Shown piece by piece: positions 10,337 to 18,448 of a stretch of DNA of 43,588 nucleotides. The stretch is from Candidatus Accumulibacter vicinus. Its GTDB lineage: Bacteria; Pseudomonadota; Gammaproteobacteria; Burkholderiales; Rhodocyclaceae. The position numbers were made by a program, and so were the translations under genes. The stretch spans positions 34,622-78,209 of the forward strand of contig DIME01000144.1 in NCBI GenBank assembly GCA_002425405.1. Reading direction: 5' to 3'. The first letter of the stretch is position 1, and each line of letters begins with the position of its first letter. Below the pieces are notes generated by a model. The model saw only the letters and a program-made list of their open reading frames with translations. It had not been told where the DNA came from and did not search any database.

Positions 10337-10366
10337 AGATGGTGATCTCCCTGAAAACAGAGAACA

Positions 10367-10393
10367 GTTTGGGGCGAGTTCTTCGATTTCAAG
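10367..10393 (-). promoter_or_regulatory. Sigma32 (RpoH) promoter for grpE
   Basis: On the minus strand, CTTGAAA (10387-10393), a 12-base spacer and CCCCAAAC (10367-10374) form a strong heat-shock promoter about 30 bases upstream of the grpE start. It sits in the 175-base divergent region shared with the kinase operon. Confidence 0.85.
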
Positions 10394-10511
10394 CTTTTTC
10401 TACCTGGATCTTGTGGGCTGCGATGCCACTTACGCAAAATTGTTCATGCAGCGGCGGTTCTGCTGCTAGCATCTCGATTCCTGCTGGCCATTGATAGGGG
10501 TGGGTTTTGGC

Positions 10512-11858
10512 ATGTTGGAAAAGATCGGCAAATATCCAATCATTCGCTCCCTTGGCAAGGGTGCGACTGCTGTCGTCTATTTGGCCCGAGACCCAGACCT
10601 GGACTGCCCGGTCGCCATCAAGCTGATACGCTTCGGTGAAGAGAATGCAGCCATGTCACGACGTCTGCGCAAGCTTTTTCAGACCGAGGACGCAATCGGC
10701 CGTCGCCTGAATCACCCAAACATCGTCAAGATCTTCGACGCCGTCGTGGAACCTGATCAGGCCTATCTGGTCATGGAGTTCGTCGAAGGCACCGCGCTCG
10801 ACAAGTATTGCGCGATCAATCGGCTCCTGCCGATGCACCGCGTCATCGGCATCATCTTCAAGTGCTGCCTGGCTCTCGATCATGCCTTCCGCCAGGGCGT
10901 CGTACATCGTGACATCAAGCCGGCCAACATCCTGCTGAATGCCAACGACGATCCGAAAATCACCGATTTCGGTCTCGGCCTCAATCTGCTCAAGGATACA
11001 GGCATGGACTCGACCTTCGTGATGGGGGTTGGTTCACCAGCCTACATGTCCCCTGAGCAGGTCAAGAACTATCCGCTCAATCACAAGACCGACCTCTATT
11101 CGCTGGGGGTCATGCTGTTCCAGTTGCTGACCGGACGACTACCATTTCGCGCCAACAATCCCGCGACACTGGTCTACAAGATCATCAACATGGACTCGCC
11201 TTCGGTCTGCGCACTCAACCCGACCCTACCAGCGGGCCTTGATCCGATCATCAAGAAGGCACTTGAGAAGGATCTTTACAGCCGCTACCGTAATGGTGCC
11301 GAGTTCGCCAAGGATCTTTCCTCAGTACGCTACCAGATGCTGGAAGAAGATCAGATCCAGCAGGATCAGACGCACTTCGAAAGGTTGCGCAAGGTGGAGT
11401 TTTTCGCTGAGTTCGAGGATATCGAGTTGTGGGAGGTGCTGCGCATCAGCGTCTGGCGAGAGTTGTCGGAGAAAGTCACGATCATCCGTGAAGGCGATAA
11501 CCACCGCAAGTTTGGCGTGGTGGTTGACGGCTTTGTCGAGATCTCCACAAATGGACGGGTGATCTGTCGGCTCGGCGCGAGCGAGGTGGTCGGAGAGATG
11601 GCCTTCCTGCATCCGACCGACTCTCGACGTCACGCCACGGTGGTGACGCTGGAGCCGACCTTGTTCCTGGAGATCAATAGCGCAGCGCTGGAATTGAGTT
11701 CTGATGAAGTACGGGAACGCTTCAACAAGATTCTGCTGAGCAAACTGCTCGATCGCTTGCGTGAAGCCAACAAGGTGCTGGCCAAGTTCGGTCAGAACGC
11801 CGTTCAGGGCAGTTCTGCCTACGCCGCAGGCCTGATGCCGCCCCTGGAGTTAATGTGA
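10512..11858 (+). CDS. Ser/Thr protein kinase fused to a C-terminal cyclic-nucleotide-binding domain
   Basis: A 448-residue cytoplasmic Hanks-type kinase. Visible kinase motifs: Gly loop LGKGATAVVYLA (14-25), ATP Lys in VAIKLIR (K37), catalytic loop HRDIKPANILL (D134), DFG (D152), and the SPAYMSPEQ P+1 region (175-183). Residues about 296-425 form a cyclic-nucleotide-binding fold; its phosphate-binding cassette GEMAFLHPTDSRRHATV keeps the Gly-Glu pair (361-362) and the Arg of R-x-A-T (R373), so ligand binding is plausible. No membrane segment or PASTA repeats are present. ATG 10512 was chosen because it begins the conserved leader MLEKIGKYPIIRSLG. Its stop overlaps the next gene (TGATG), and a third gene is coupled after that. 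Likely a kinase gated by cAMP, c-di-GMP or a related ligand; the substrate is unknown. Confidence 0.92.
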   Translation: MLEKIGKYPIIRSLGKGATAVVYLARDPDLDCPVAIKLIRFGEENAAMSRRLRKLFQTEDAIGRRLNHPNIVKIFDAVVEPDQAYLVMEFVEGTALDKYCAINRLLPMHRVIGIIFKCCLALDHAFRQGVVHRDIKPANILLNANDDPKITDFGLGLNLLKDTGMDSTFVMGVGSPAYMSPEQVKNYPLNHKTDLYSLGVMLFQLLTGRLPFRANNPATLVYKIINMDSPSVCALNPTLPAGLDPIIKKALEKDLYSRYRNGAEFAKDLSSVRYQMLEEDQIQQDQTHFERLRKVEFFAEFEDIELWEVLRISVWRELSEKVTIIREGDNHRKFGVVVDGFVEISTNGRVICRLGASEVVGEMAFLHPTDSRRHATVVTLEPTLFLEINSAALELSSDEVRERFNKILLSKLLDRLREANKVLAKFGQNAVQGSSAYAAGLMPPLELM

Positions 11859-12598
11859 TGCCTGATCTCGCCTCGCCAACTTTCTGGATCGCCGTATTCC
11901 AGATCATTCTGATCGACATTCTGCTCGGCGGCGATAACGCCGTGGTGATTGCTCTGGCGTGCCGCAGACTGCCTGTGGCGCAACGCAACAAGGGAATTTT
12001 CTGGGGTGTCTTCGGAGCGATCGGGCTGCGTCTCGTACTGATCTACTTCGCCTTGCAACTCCTGGCCATTCCATACCTCAAGATCGTCGGAGGACTGCTG
12101 TTGTTCTGGATCGGTGTCAAGCTCATCCTGCCGGAAAACGAGGATGCACATGATCATGTGCAAGGAAGCAGTACGCTGATCGGAGCGATCAAGACGATCA
12201 TCGTCGCCGACGCGGTGATGAGTGTAGACAACGTCATTGCGGTCGCCGGCGCGTCGCATGGATCGATCGTTCTGGTCACATTCGGGATCGTGGTTTCGAT
12301 CCCGATCGTAGTCTGGGGTAGCAAACTGGTCCTCGCCCTGATGGATCGATTCCCGATCGTGATCACGGCTGGCGGTGGACTGCTGGGCTGGATCGGTGGC
12401 GGCATGTTGATGACCGACCCGGCATTGCCGGCAAGCTGGCGTGCAACCGTTCCGCACAGCGCTTACCTCGTATCAGCTTTCGGCGCGTTGCTGGTGGTGG
12501 TAACGGGGAAGTGTCTGGCCAACCGGCAAGCGGCGCGTGCGGCCGTTGAACTGGCAACTGCGGCCACCGAGGAACCTGGTGAAGGAAGAAAACAATGA
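11858..12598 (+). CDS. TerC-family integral membrane protein
   Basis: 246 residues with about seven hydrophobic helices. Signature blocks: ILIDILLGGDNAVVIALACR near the N-terminus and VADAVMSVDNVIAVAGA in the middle, each with the acidic/Asn residues conserved in TerC/Alx/YjbE proteins, which export Mn2+ or handle metal and redox stress. The ATG at 11858 shares its A with the kinase TGA stop; a GTG one codon earlier is possible. Its own stop overlaps the start of the Usp gene (ATGA). The coupling with a kinase and a stress protein suggests metal or stress homeostasis, but this is inference. Confidence 0.9.
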   Translation: MPDLASPTFWIAVFQIILIDILLGGDNAVVIALACRRLPVAQRNKGIFWGVFGAIGLRLVLIYFALQLLAIPYLKIVGGLLLFWIGVKLILPENEDAHDHVQGSSTLIGAIKTIIVADAVMSVDNVIAVAGASHGSIVLVTFGIVVSIPIVVWGSKLVLALMDRFPIVITAGGGLLGWIGGGMLMTDPALPASWRATVPHSAYLVSAFGALLVVVTGKCLANRQAARAAVELATAATEEPGEGRKQ

Positions 12599-13023
12599 AT
12601 GCCCTCTGGCTGATCCCCGTCGACGGCTCGCCGCCCGCCTTGCGGGCAGTCGACCACGTCCTGCGCGAAGCTGCTCGCGACGCCATCGCACCGGCGATCA
12701 TGCTGGTCAATGTACAGGCGCCCCTGCCCTCGGACGTCACCCGTTTCGTCAACTACAGCGTTGTCCAGGACTACCACCGTGAGGCCGGCGAAGCCGCATT
12801 GGCCGGTGCTCGCTTGAGACTGGAAACCGGCGGGCTCGCGTACTCGCAACATGTCCTGGTCGGCGAACCAGCTCCGACGATTGTCAATTTCGCCAGAGAA
12901 CAGCACTGCACCTTGATCGTCATCGGGGCTCGAGGCCTTGGCTCGGTGGCCAGCGCGCTGCTGGGATCGGTCACGAGCAAGGTCATCCATCTCACAGAAC
13001 TGCCGGTCCTGGTAGTGAAGTAG
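12595..13023 (+). CDS. Universal stress protein (UspA family)
   Basis: 142 residues, a single Usp domain. The N-terminal strand ALWLIPVDGSPPALRAVDHV and the C-terminal nucleotide-binding motif GARGLGSVASALLGS (G-x2-G-x9-G-S) are intact, so it belongs to the ATP-binding class. The final strand KVIHLTELPVLVVK is typical. The start overlaps the TerC stop by 4 bases (ATGA), and GAAGGAAG upstream serves as ribosome binding site. Third gene of the kinase operon; a candidate substrate or adaptor of the kinase. Confidence 0.93.
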   Translation: MNALWLIPVDGSPPALRAVDHVLREAARDAIAPAIMLVNVQAPLPSDVTRFVNYSVVQDYHREAGEAALAGARLRLETGGLAYSQHVLVGEPAPTIVNFAREQHCTLIVIGARGLGSVASALLGSVTSKVIHLTELPVLVVK

Positions 13024-13035
13024 GCGGCAGACCTG

Positions 13036-13056
13036 CGCGCTACAGAACGTAGCGCG
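13036..13056. terminator. Small hairpin between the convergent usp and hslU genes
   Basis: CGCGCTAC, AGAAC, GTAGCGCG makes an 8-base perfect stem with a 5-base loop. It overlaps the hslU stop codon and lies 13 bases after the usp stop. There is no T-run on either strand, so termination is only a possibility. Confidence 0.3.
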
Positions 13057-14371
13057 ACAGATCCTCGTTCCGGGCCAGTTCGGCAAGCCGACTGTCCACG
13101 TAGGTCGCATCGATGGCAACGTTTTCCAGGCTTCCCTCGCAGGCGGAAAACGACACCTCCTCGAGCAGCCGCTCCATGACCGTATACAGTCGTCGAGCAC
13201 CGATGTTCTCGGTGCGTTCGTTGACCGACCAGGCAATCTCGGCCAAGCGTTTGATACCGTCAGGAGCAAAGTCGAGGGTCACCCCTTCCGTTGCCAGCAG
13301 CGCCTGGTATTGCATGGTCAGGCAGGCGTCAGTCTGCGTCAGAATGCACTCGAAATCGGCAACCGACAAGGAATCGAGCTCCACCCGGATCGGCAGGCGA
13401 CCCTGCAGTTCGGGAATCAGATCAGAAGGTTTGGCCAAGTGGAATGCACCGCTGGCAATAAACAGGATGTGATCGGTACGAATCATCCCGTACTTGGTCG
13501 ATACCGTGGTGCCTTCAACGAGTGGCAGCAGATCGCGCTGCACCCCCTGACGCGAAACATCCACACCGTGCGTGTCGCTGCGTGAGGCAATCTTGTCGAT
13601 TTCGTCGAGAAAAACGATCCCGTTCTGCTCGACATTGCGAACGGCATCATGTTTGACGTCCTCATCATTGACCAGTTTTGCGGCTTCCTCCTCGACCAGC
13701 AACCTGCGCGCTTCGAAGATCTTCAACTTGCGCGATTTCTTGCGGCCCCCGCCCATGTTCTGGAACATGCCCTGGATCTGCGAGGTCAGTTCCTCCATCC
13801 CGGGCGGAGCGAAGATCTCGGCCTGCATCAGCGGAGCAGCGACATCCACCTCGATCTCCTTGTGGTCCAGTTCGCCCTCGCGCAGTTTCTTGCGGAATTT
13901 CTGCCGGGTCGTACTGTCTTCTGTCGATTGTGCGTCGTTGAAGAAATTGCCGCGGGCCGGCGGCAACAGGGCGTCGAGAATGCGATCTTCGGCAGCGTCT
14001 TCGGCACGCACGCGCACGCCCGTCAGCGCCTGTTCACGAGCGCTTTTGACGGCAATTTCGACGAGGTCACGGATAATCGTTTCGACATCGCGGCCCACGT
14101 AACCGACTTCGGTAAACTTGGTCGCCTCGATCTTGATGAACGGCGCATTGGCCAGCCGCGCCAGCCGGCGTGCGATTTCGGTCTTGCCAACACCAGTGGG
14201 CCCGATCATCAGAATGTTCTTGGGGGTGATCTCCTGGCGCAGCGGCTCGGTGACCTGCGCGCGCCGCCAGCGGTTGCGCAGCGCGATCGCCACAGCTTTC
14301 TTTGCCTTCCCCTGACCAACAATATGTTTGTCCAGTTCGTGAACAATTTCCTGCGGAGTCATCGCTGACAT
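13040..14371 (-). CDS. hslU: ATP-dependent protease ATPase subunit HslU (ClpY)
   Basis: AAA+ unfoldase that feeds substrates to HslV in the cytoplasm. Length is 443 residues, the same as the E. coli protein. N-terminus MSAMTPQEIVHELDKHIVGQ is conserved; Walker A is GPTGVGKTE; the pore-loop block EVGYVGRDVETIIRDLVE, Walker B GIVFLDEIDKIA and sensor-2 ENIGARRLYTVMERLLEE are present. The I domain (about 110-240) carries a variable insert. The ATG at 14371 lies 2 bases after the hslV stop; an upstream extension would overlap hslV. The C-terminal LSRYVL tail is the part that inserts between HslV subunits. Confidence 0.97.
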   Translation of the reverse strand: MSAMTPQEIVHELDKHIVGQGKAKKAVAIALRNRWRRAQVTEPLRQEITPKNILMIGPTGVGKTEIARRLARLANAPFIKIEATKFTEVGYVGRDVETIIRDLVEIAVKSAREQALTGVRVRAEDAAEDRILDALLPPARGNFFNDAQSTEDSTTRQKFRKKLREGELDHKEIEVDVAAPLMQAEIFAPPGMEELTSQIQGMFQNMGGGRKKSRKLKIFEARRLLVEEEAAKLVNDEDVKHDAVRNVEQNGIVFLDEIDKIASRSDTHGVDVSRQGVQRDLLPLVEGTTVSTKYGMIRTDHILFIASGAFHLAKPSDLIPELQGRLPIRVELDSLSVADFECILTQTDACLTMQYQALLATEGVTLDFAPDGIKRLAEIAWSVNERTENIGARRLYTVMERLLEEVSFSACEGSLENVAIDATYVDSRLAELARNEDLSRYVL

Positions 14372-14373
14372 GA

Positions 14374-14910
14374 TTATTCGAGCACCTCGATGGTGAAGTT
14401 CTGATTGGTATAGATGCACAGATCACTGGCAATCTGCAGCGACTTGCGGACCACCTCGGCGGGATCGAGTTCGCTGTTTTCAACCAGTGCGCGTGCCGCT
14501 GCTTGGGCGAAAGCGCCCCCCGAACCAATGGCGACGATGCCGTACTCCGGTTCGAGCACATCCCCATTGCCGGTAATGATCAGTGAATTCTCCTGATCAG
14601 CGACTGCCAGCATGGCTTCCAGTCGGCGCAGGGCACGGTCACTGCGCCAGTCCTTGGCGAGCTCAACCGCCGAGCGGAGCAAATTGCCCTGATGCTTGTC
14701 AAGTTTGGCCTCGAAACGCTCAAAGAGGGTAAAGGCATCCGCCGTCCCACCCGCGAAGCCGGCGAGAATCCGCCCCTGATAGATGCGCCGAACCTTGCGC
14801 GCACTGGCCTTGATGATGAGGTGGCCAAGGGTGACCTGTCCGTCGCCACCCATGGCAACGCGCTTGCCGCGGCGAACTGACAGGATCGTCGTGCCGTGGT
14901 ACTGGTCCAT
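14374..14910 (-). CDS. hslV: ATP-dependent protease subunit HslV (ClpQ)
   Basis: Threonine peptidase of the HslUV complex, 178 residues. The catalytic Thr is exposed after removal of the first six residues (MDQYHG then TTILSVRRG). The proteasome-like blocks VAMGGDGQVTLG, RIYQGRILAGFAGGTADAFTLFERFE and YGIVAIGSGGAFAQAAARAL are intact. AGGAG lies 6 bases before the ATG. It begins 21 bases after the STAS-domain gene, and I found no sigma32-like promoter in front of it, so it may depend on that gene's transcript. Confidence 0.97.
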   Translation of the reverse strand: MDQYHGTTILSVRRGKRVAMGGDGQVTLGHLIIKASARKVRRIYQGRILAGFAGGTADAFTLFERFEAKLDKHQGNLLRSAVELAKDWRSDRALRRLEAMLAVADQENSLIITGNGDVLEPEYGIVAIGSGGAFAQAAARALVENSELDPAEVVRKSLQIASDLCIYTNQNFTIEVLE

Positions 14911-14931
14911 ACAAAACTCCTGTTGATAATC

Positions 14932-16170
14932 CTAGTTTCTGGCGAGAATGATTTCCGCCACGGACTGCAGCCCGACAACGCGGAACAGTTCAGCAAGTAG
15001 GTAATGGGGATGACGGAAAATGATCTGCCGACCCGTTCGCCTGACCGTCGTCAGAATGTTGAGCAGGGCGCCAGCACTCAGGAAGTCCATACGGGTCACG
15101 GCCGAACAGTCGATAAGTACCGGATCGTTGGCAGCGGCGTACGCCAGCAAGTCGGGAAAACGAGCCGCCTTGACATCGCCCTTGATGACATATGCCTCGG
15201 TCAGCAACTGGTCGGCGGCAGCGAGAACCAGCGGCGGAGGCTCGGCTTCCATCACCCGCTTGGGTTCCCAGGAGGGTGGCGAAATCTCGAAAGTCACTGC
15301 ATAGTTGACCGCCAGATCCTCGAAAACCTCCAACTCCCCACGCGACTGACAGATCTCGAGCTTCAGCAGCCAGCAGGCCTGGCCTTCTGCACGACCGGGC
15401 ACGATCAGACAGTCAACCAGGGTCGCCAAATGATCACGGCCCAGTAGCTCGATCTCACGCCGATCCTTGCGAGCCTGTTGGAGCAGTTCCAATAGCCGCT
15501 GACAACCGGCAGCATCCAGTTTGCGCAACTTGGACATATCGAGACGAAGATGCGTGTTTCTTGCGAGGGCTTGGCGCGCGGCTGTAAACCCGGCATCGTT
15601 GTCGCCAGTCAAATCGCCCTTGAATAATACTGACCCAACCCCTTTGGCGTGTACCGATACGGCGACGACAGCATCGCGCCAACCTGGCGGCGATTTCTCG
15701 AAGGATTGAGCATAATCGATTCCCAGACCCTCAAAAGCGGCTTTTTGGCCGGTCAATCGGAAAAGGTCAAAAAGCATCAACCACAAGCGTTCGCCGGGGC
15801 CAGAGCGGTAGGAGCGCGTCGACCTCTCGAGCAACGCGCGGACCGCGCTCTCCTGGCCATTCGAATAGAGCATGGCCGCCTCTTCAGCTGCGGCATCGAC
15901 CGGATCCAGCTCGGCCTCGATCTGAAATTCAGGTGCGGTCTCACTAAATTGAAACTCGCTGAGATCCAGTGACTGCCCCTCGGCCTGGGAAACCGGGGCA
16001 GCGAAGGGGAGGTCTCCCCGTACCAGGCCGACTGGCACTGCGGCGCCCGGTTTGTCTTCCGGTGCTTGGCCAAGGGCTCCGCCCCGCTCGTCACGTGTGC
16101 GGGGAACGGCGGCTGGCCGCGCAACCATTTTCTTTTCCGGCGGCGGCTTCTTGAAAAACGAAAAAACCAT
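14932..16170 (-). CDS. Protein with two STAS-like domains
   Basis: 412 residues, cytoplasmic. The first 100 residues are a basic then Pro/Ala/Glu-rich linker (MVFSFFKKPPPEKK). Two related halves follow: one with LRLDMSKLRKLDAAGCQRLLELLQQ and one near the C-terminus with VLIDCSAVTRMDFLSAGALLNIL and RTGRQIIFRHPHYLLAELFRVVGL, which is a clear STAS pattern (strand, Asp/Ser loop, helix). In the second half the STAS phospho-acceptor position is a Ser in DFLSAG. The ATG at 16170 starts MVFSFFKK; an upstream extension looks non-coding. No anti-sigma or kinase partner gene is adjacent. It lies just upstream of hslVU, so a stress-signalling role is possible but not shown. Confidence 0.8.
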   Translation of the reverse strand: MVFSFFKKPPPEKKMVARPAAVPRTRDERGGALGQAPEDKPGAAVPVGLVRGDLPFAAPVSQAEGQSLDLSEFQFSETAPEFQIEAELDPVDAAAEEAAMLYSNGQESAVRALLERSTRSYRSGPGERLWLMLFDLFRLTGQKAAFEGLGIDYAQSFEKSPPGWRDAVVAVSVHAKGVGSVLFKGDLTGDNDAGFTAARQALARNTHLRLDMSKLRKLDAAGCQRLLELLQQARKDRREIELLGRDHLATLVDCLIVPGRAEGQACWLLKLEICQSRGELEVFEDLAVNYAVTFEISPPSWEPKRVMEAEPPPLVLAAADQLLTEAYVIKGDVKAARFPDLLAYAAANDPVLIDCSAVTRMDFLSAGALLNILTTVRRTGRQIIFRHPHYLLAELFRVVGLQSVAEIILARN

Positions 16171-16480
16171 TTGACGAGGAGGACTGCGGTTGAATTCGCA
16201 AATTCGCGACAAGGCGATAAGTTTACCTTGTAACACATCGCCCAGCGCACTGCAATTGTCAATCCGGGGCCGATGCGCACTTCCGACCTGCATTTGGGAG
16301 GATGTTCACTGCCAACCGCAAGTCACCGATTCTCCACGCTTTATTTGGATCGACGAATTCAGCCTGATTTCGTCGCCGGGGATTGCACCTTGTCATCTGA
16401 ATTCGGTATGATCCCCCGGAGAAACTTCCTGCACGATTTCCCTCGAACTTTCCACCGAACCACTCCTACGGAGCCCCATC
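16171..16480. other. Divergent regulatory region between the STAS gene and eno
   Basis: About 310 bases without an accepted gene. It holds the eno promoter (listed separately). On the minus strand a TTGACA box lies near 16256-16261 and could be the -35 of the STAS-hslVU operon, but no good -10 is found 16-18 bases away. No other structure was recognised. Confidence 0.5.
16383..16412 (+). promoter_or_regulatory. Sigma70 promoter for eno
   Basis: TTGCAC (16383-16388), an 18-base spacer and TATGAT (16407-16412) form a good vegetative promoter about 70 bases upstream of the eno start. Confidence 0.6.
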
Positions 16481-17905
16481 ATGGCAAAAGGCAACAAAGT
16501 CAAGAAAGCAGAAAAGGCCGAAAAGGCCGAAAAGGCCGAAAAGGCCGAGAGCGTCGAACAGCCCGAGCAAGCCGAGGCAACGGCGGCCGCCCCTGCATTC
16601 GTCAAGATCACCAAGGTCGTTGGCCGGCAGATCCTCGACTCACGCGGCAACCCGACCGTCGAGGTCGACATCGTCCTCGACGACGGTTTCATGGCCCGTT
16701 CCGCAGTTCCCTCGGGTGCGTCGACCGGGGAATTCGAAGCCTGCGAACTGCGTGATGGCGACAAGAAGGTTTACCTCGGCAAGGGCGTTCTGAAAGCAGT
16801 CGAATCCGTCAACACCAAGATCGCGAAACTCCTCAAAGGCAAGAATCCTCTCGACCAACGCGCACTCGATGAGGCCATGATTGCCCTCGATGGCACACCC
16901 AACAAGTCAAACCTGGGAGCGAACGCGATCCTCGGCGCTTCAATGGCAATCACTTTGGCGGGCGCACATGTCAGCAAGCTGCCACTCTGGAAATACATCG
17001 GCAAGATCCACAAGAATCGCGACTTTGCCTTGCCAACGCCGATGGCCAACATCATCAACGGTGGCAAGCACGCCGACAACTTGATCGACTTCCAGGAGTT
17101 CATGATCATGCCGGTGGGCGCGCCCACTTTCTCGGAAGGATTGCGCTGGATCACCGAGGTTTTCCACGCCCTGAAGTCGATCCTCAAGAAGGGCGGGCAT
17201 GTCACCGCGGTCGGCGACGAAGGCGGCTTTGCACCCAACCTGACCAACGACGAATCACTGGAAGTCATCATGCAGGCGATCGTTGCAGCCGGTTACAAAC
17301 CCGGCAAGCAGATCAGCATTGCCCTCGACTGCGCTTCTTCCGAACTCTTCGACGAAGGGAACCGCCAGGGCTACAAGTTCTGGAAGTCGAATCCAGAAAA
17401 GCTGTTCACCGATGACGAAATGATTTCCGTATACAGCGAATGGTGCAAGAAGTATCCCATCGTCTCGATCGAGGACGGTCTCGACCAGAGCGACTGGGAA
17501 GGCTATGTCAAGCTCACCAAGGCGCTCGGAGACAAGGTACAGATCGTCGGCGACGACTTTTTCGTTACCAATCCGGTTCGTCTCAAGCAAGGCATCGACA
17601 TGAAGGCAGCCAATGCAATCCTCATCAAGGTCAACCAGATCGGTACCGTCACCGAAACGCTCGACGCCATCAAGATGGCCCAGAAAGCCGGTTACGGCGT
17701 CATCTCGTCACACCGCTCCGGTGAAACCGAAGACTCTTTCATCGCCGACCTGGCCGTCGGTACCGGCGCCGGGCAGATCAAGACTGGTTCGCTGTCGCGT
17801 ACCGACCGCATCTGCAAATACAACCAGTTGCTACGCATTGAGGAGCAACTCGGGAGCAAGGCCGTCTTTAAGGGTCTGAAATCGATCAAGGGCGCTGGTT
17901 TCTAG
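16481..17905 (+). CDS. eno: Enolase with an unusual Lys/Ala/Glu-repeat N-terminal extension
   Basis: Converts 2-phosphoglycerate to phosphoenolpyruvate. The 474 residues exceed the usual about 430 because roughly 40 residues precede the normal start: MAKGNKVKKAEK, then repeated Lys-Ala-Glu triplets and a Gln/Ala-rich hinge before AFVKITKVVGRQILDSRGNP. The core is complete: SGASTGEFEA loop, GDDFFVTNP with a metal-binding Asp, KVNQIGTVTETLDAI with the catalytic Lys, and SHRSGETED. GGAG sits 10 bases upstream of ATG 16481, and no in-frame ATG lies between the repeat and the core, so the extension is very likely translated. A strong terminator follows. Confidence 0.97.
   Translation: MAKGNKVKKAEKAEKAEKAEKAESVEQPEQAEATAAAPAFVKITKVVGRQILDSRGNPTVEVDIVLDDGFMARSAVPSGASTGEFEACELRDGDKKVYLGKGVLKAVESVNTKIAKLLKGKNPLDQRALDEAMIALDGTPNKSNLGANAILGASMAITLAGAHVSKLPLWKYIGKIHKNRDFALPTPMANIINGGKHADNLIDFQEFMIMPVGAPTFSEGLRWITEVFHALKSILKKGGHVTAVGDEGGFAPNLTNDESLEVIMQAIVAAGYKPGKQISIALDCASSELFDEGNRQGYKFWKSNPEKLFTDDEMISVYSEWCKKYPIVSIEDGLDQSDWEGYVKLTKALGDKVQIVGDDFFVTNPVRLKQGIDMKAANAILIKVNQIGTVTETLDAIKMAQKAGYGVISSHRSGETEDSFIADLAVGTGAGQIKTGSLSRTDRICKYNQLLRIEEQLGSKAVFKGLKSIKGAGF
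16511..16546 (+). repeat. Four tandem 9-base repeats inside eno
   Basis: GAAAAGGCC is repeated four times in perfect tandem and encodes Glu-Lys-Ala triplets in the enolase extension. Such a perfect in-frame microsatellite could vary in copy number by slippage without breaking the reading frame. Confidence 0.9.
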
Positions 17906-17916
17906 CCTGCCAGCAA

Positions 17917-17954
17917 AGGGCATCGCCTGGGCGATGCCCTGCAGTGCGTTTTTT
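17917..17954 (+). terminator. Terminator of eno
   Basis: AGGGCATCGCC and GGCGATGCCCT form a perfect 11-base inverted repeat with a 2-base centre, starting 12 bases after the eno stop. A run of six T follows at 17949-17954 after an 8-base gap. The stem is very stable, so this is a likely intrinsic terminator even though the T-run is offset. Confidence 0.75.
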
Positions 17955-18062
17955 CACTCGCTCAGTACCGCAAAAAATACTTTGACCGCGTTGCTGAATT
18001 CTCGCGAACAATTCGCTGCAAACGCTTTGCGAGATCGGGAATCTTTCGGTATCGTTGGAACG

Positions 18063-18374
18063 ATGACCCATACCGACGCCGTCACCGCGCTGGCCGCGCT
18101 GGCCCAGGAAAGCCGCCTCGCCATCTTCCGCCTGCTGGTGCAGAACGCGCCTGCGGGCTTGACCGTAGGCCTGATTGCCGAACAGTTGCAATTGCCGGCA
18201 CCCACACTGTCCTTTCACCTGAAGACCCTGACTCACGCGGGTCTGGTCAATACCACGCAGGAAGGCCGCTTCGTTCGCTGTCATGCCGTGCTGGACAGAA
18301 TCGACGACCTGCTTGGTTTCCTGACTGACAACTGCTGCGGCGGACATCCCGAGATTTGCAAACCACAGCTATAA
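18063..18374 (+). CDS. ArsR/SmtB-family repressor, arsenite-sensor type
   Basis: 103-residue winged-helix repressor. The helix-turn-helix is GLTVGLIAEQLQLPAPTLSF followed by HLKTLTHAGLV. The C-terminal NCCGGHPEIC puts Cys at 91, 92 and 99, which resembles the C-terminal As(III) site of the Acidithiobacillus ferrooxidans ArsR group (adjacent Cys pair plus one more), not the alpha-3 CxC type. The ATG at 18063 has GGAACG just upstream and begins the usual MTHTDAVTALAALAQESRL. No arsenate reductase, efflux pump or methyltransferase gene follows; instead the next sequence is IS debris. It probably represses itself; its other targets are not in the window. Confidence 0.88.
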   Translation: MTHTDAVTALAALAQESRLAIFRLLVQNAPAGLTVGLIAEQLQLPAPTLSFHLKTLTHAGLVNTTQEGRFVRCHAVLDRIDDLLGFLTDNCCGGHPEICKPQL

Positions 18375-18448
18375 GCGGTTATCAAAAAATTCTCCGTGCT
18401 TCCGTGCCTGGTTTGCCGAGGCCCGGAGCCTTCTGAAGATCGGAGAAC

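Noticed and set aside
13572..14368. Plus-strand frames opposite hslU
   Set aside because: Shadows of a conserved gene; no motifs.
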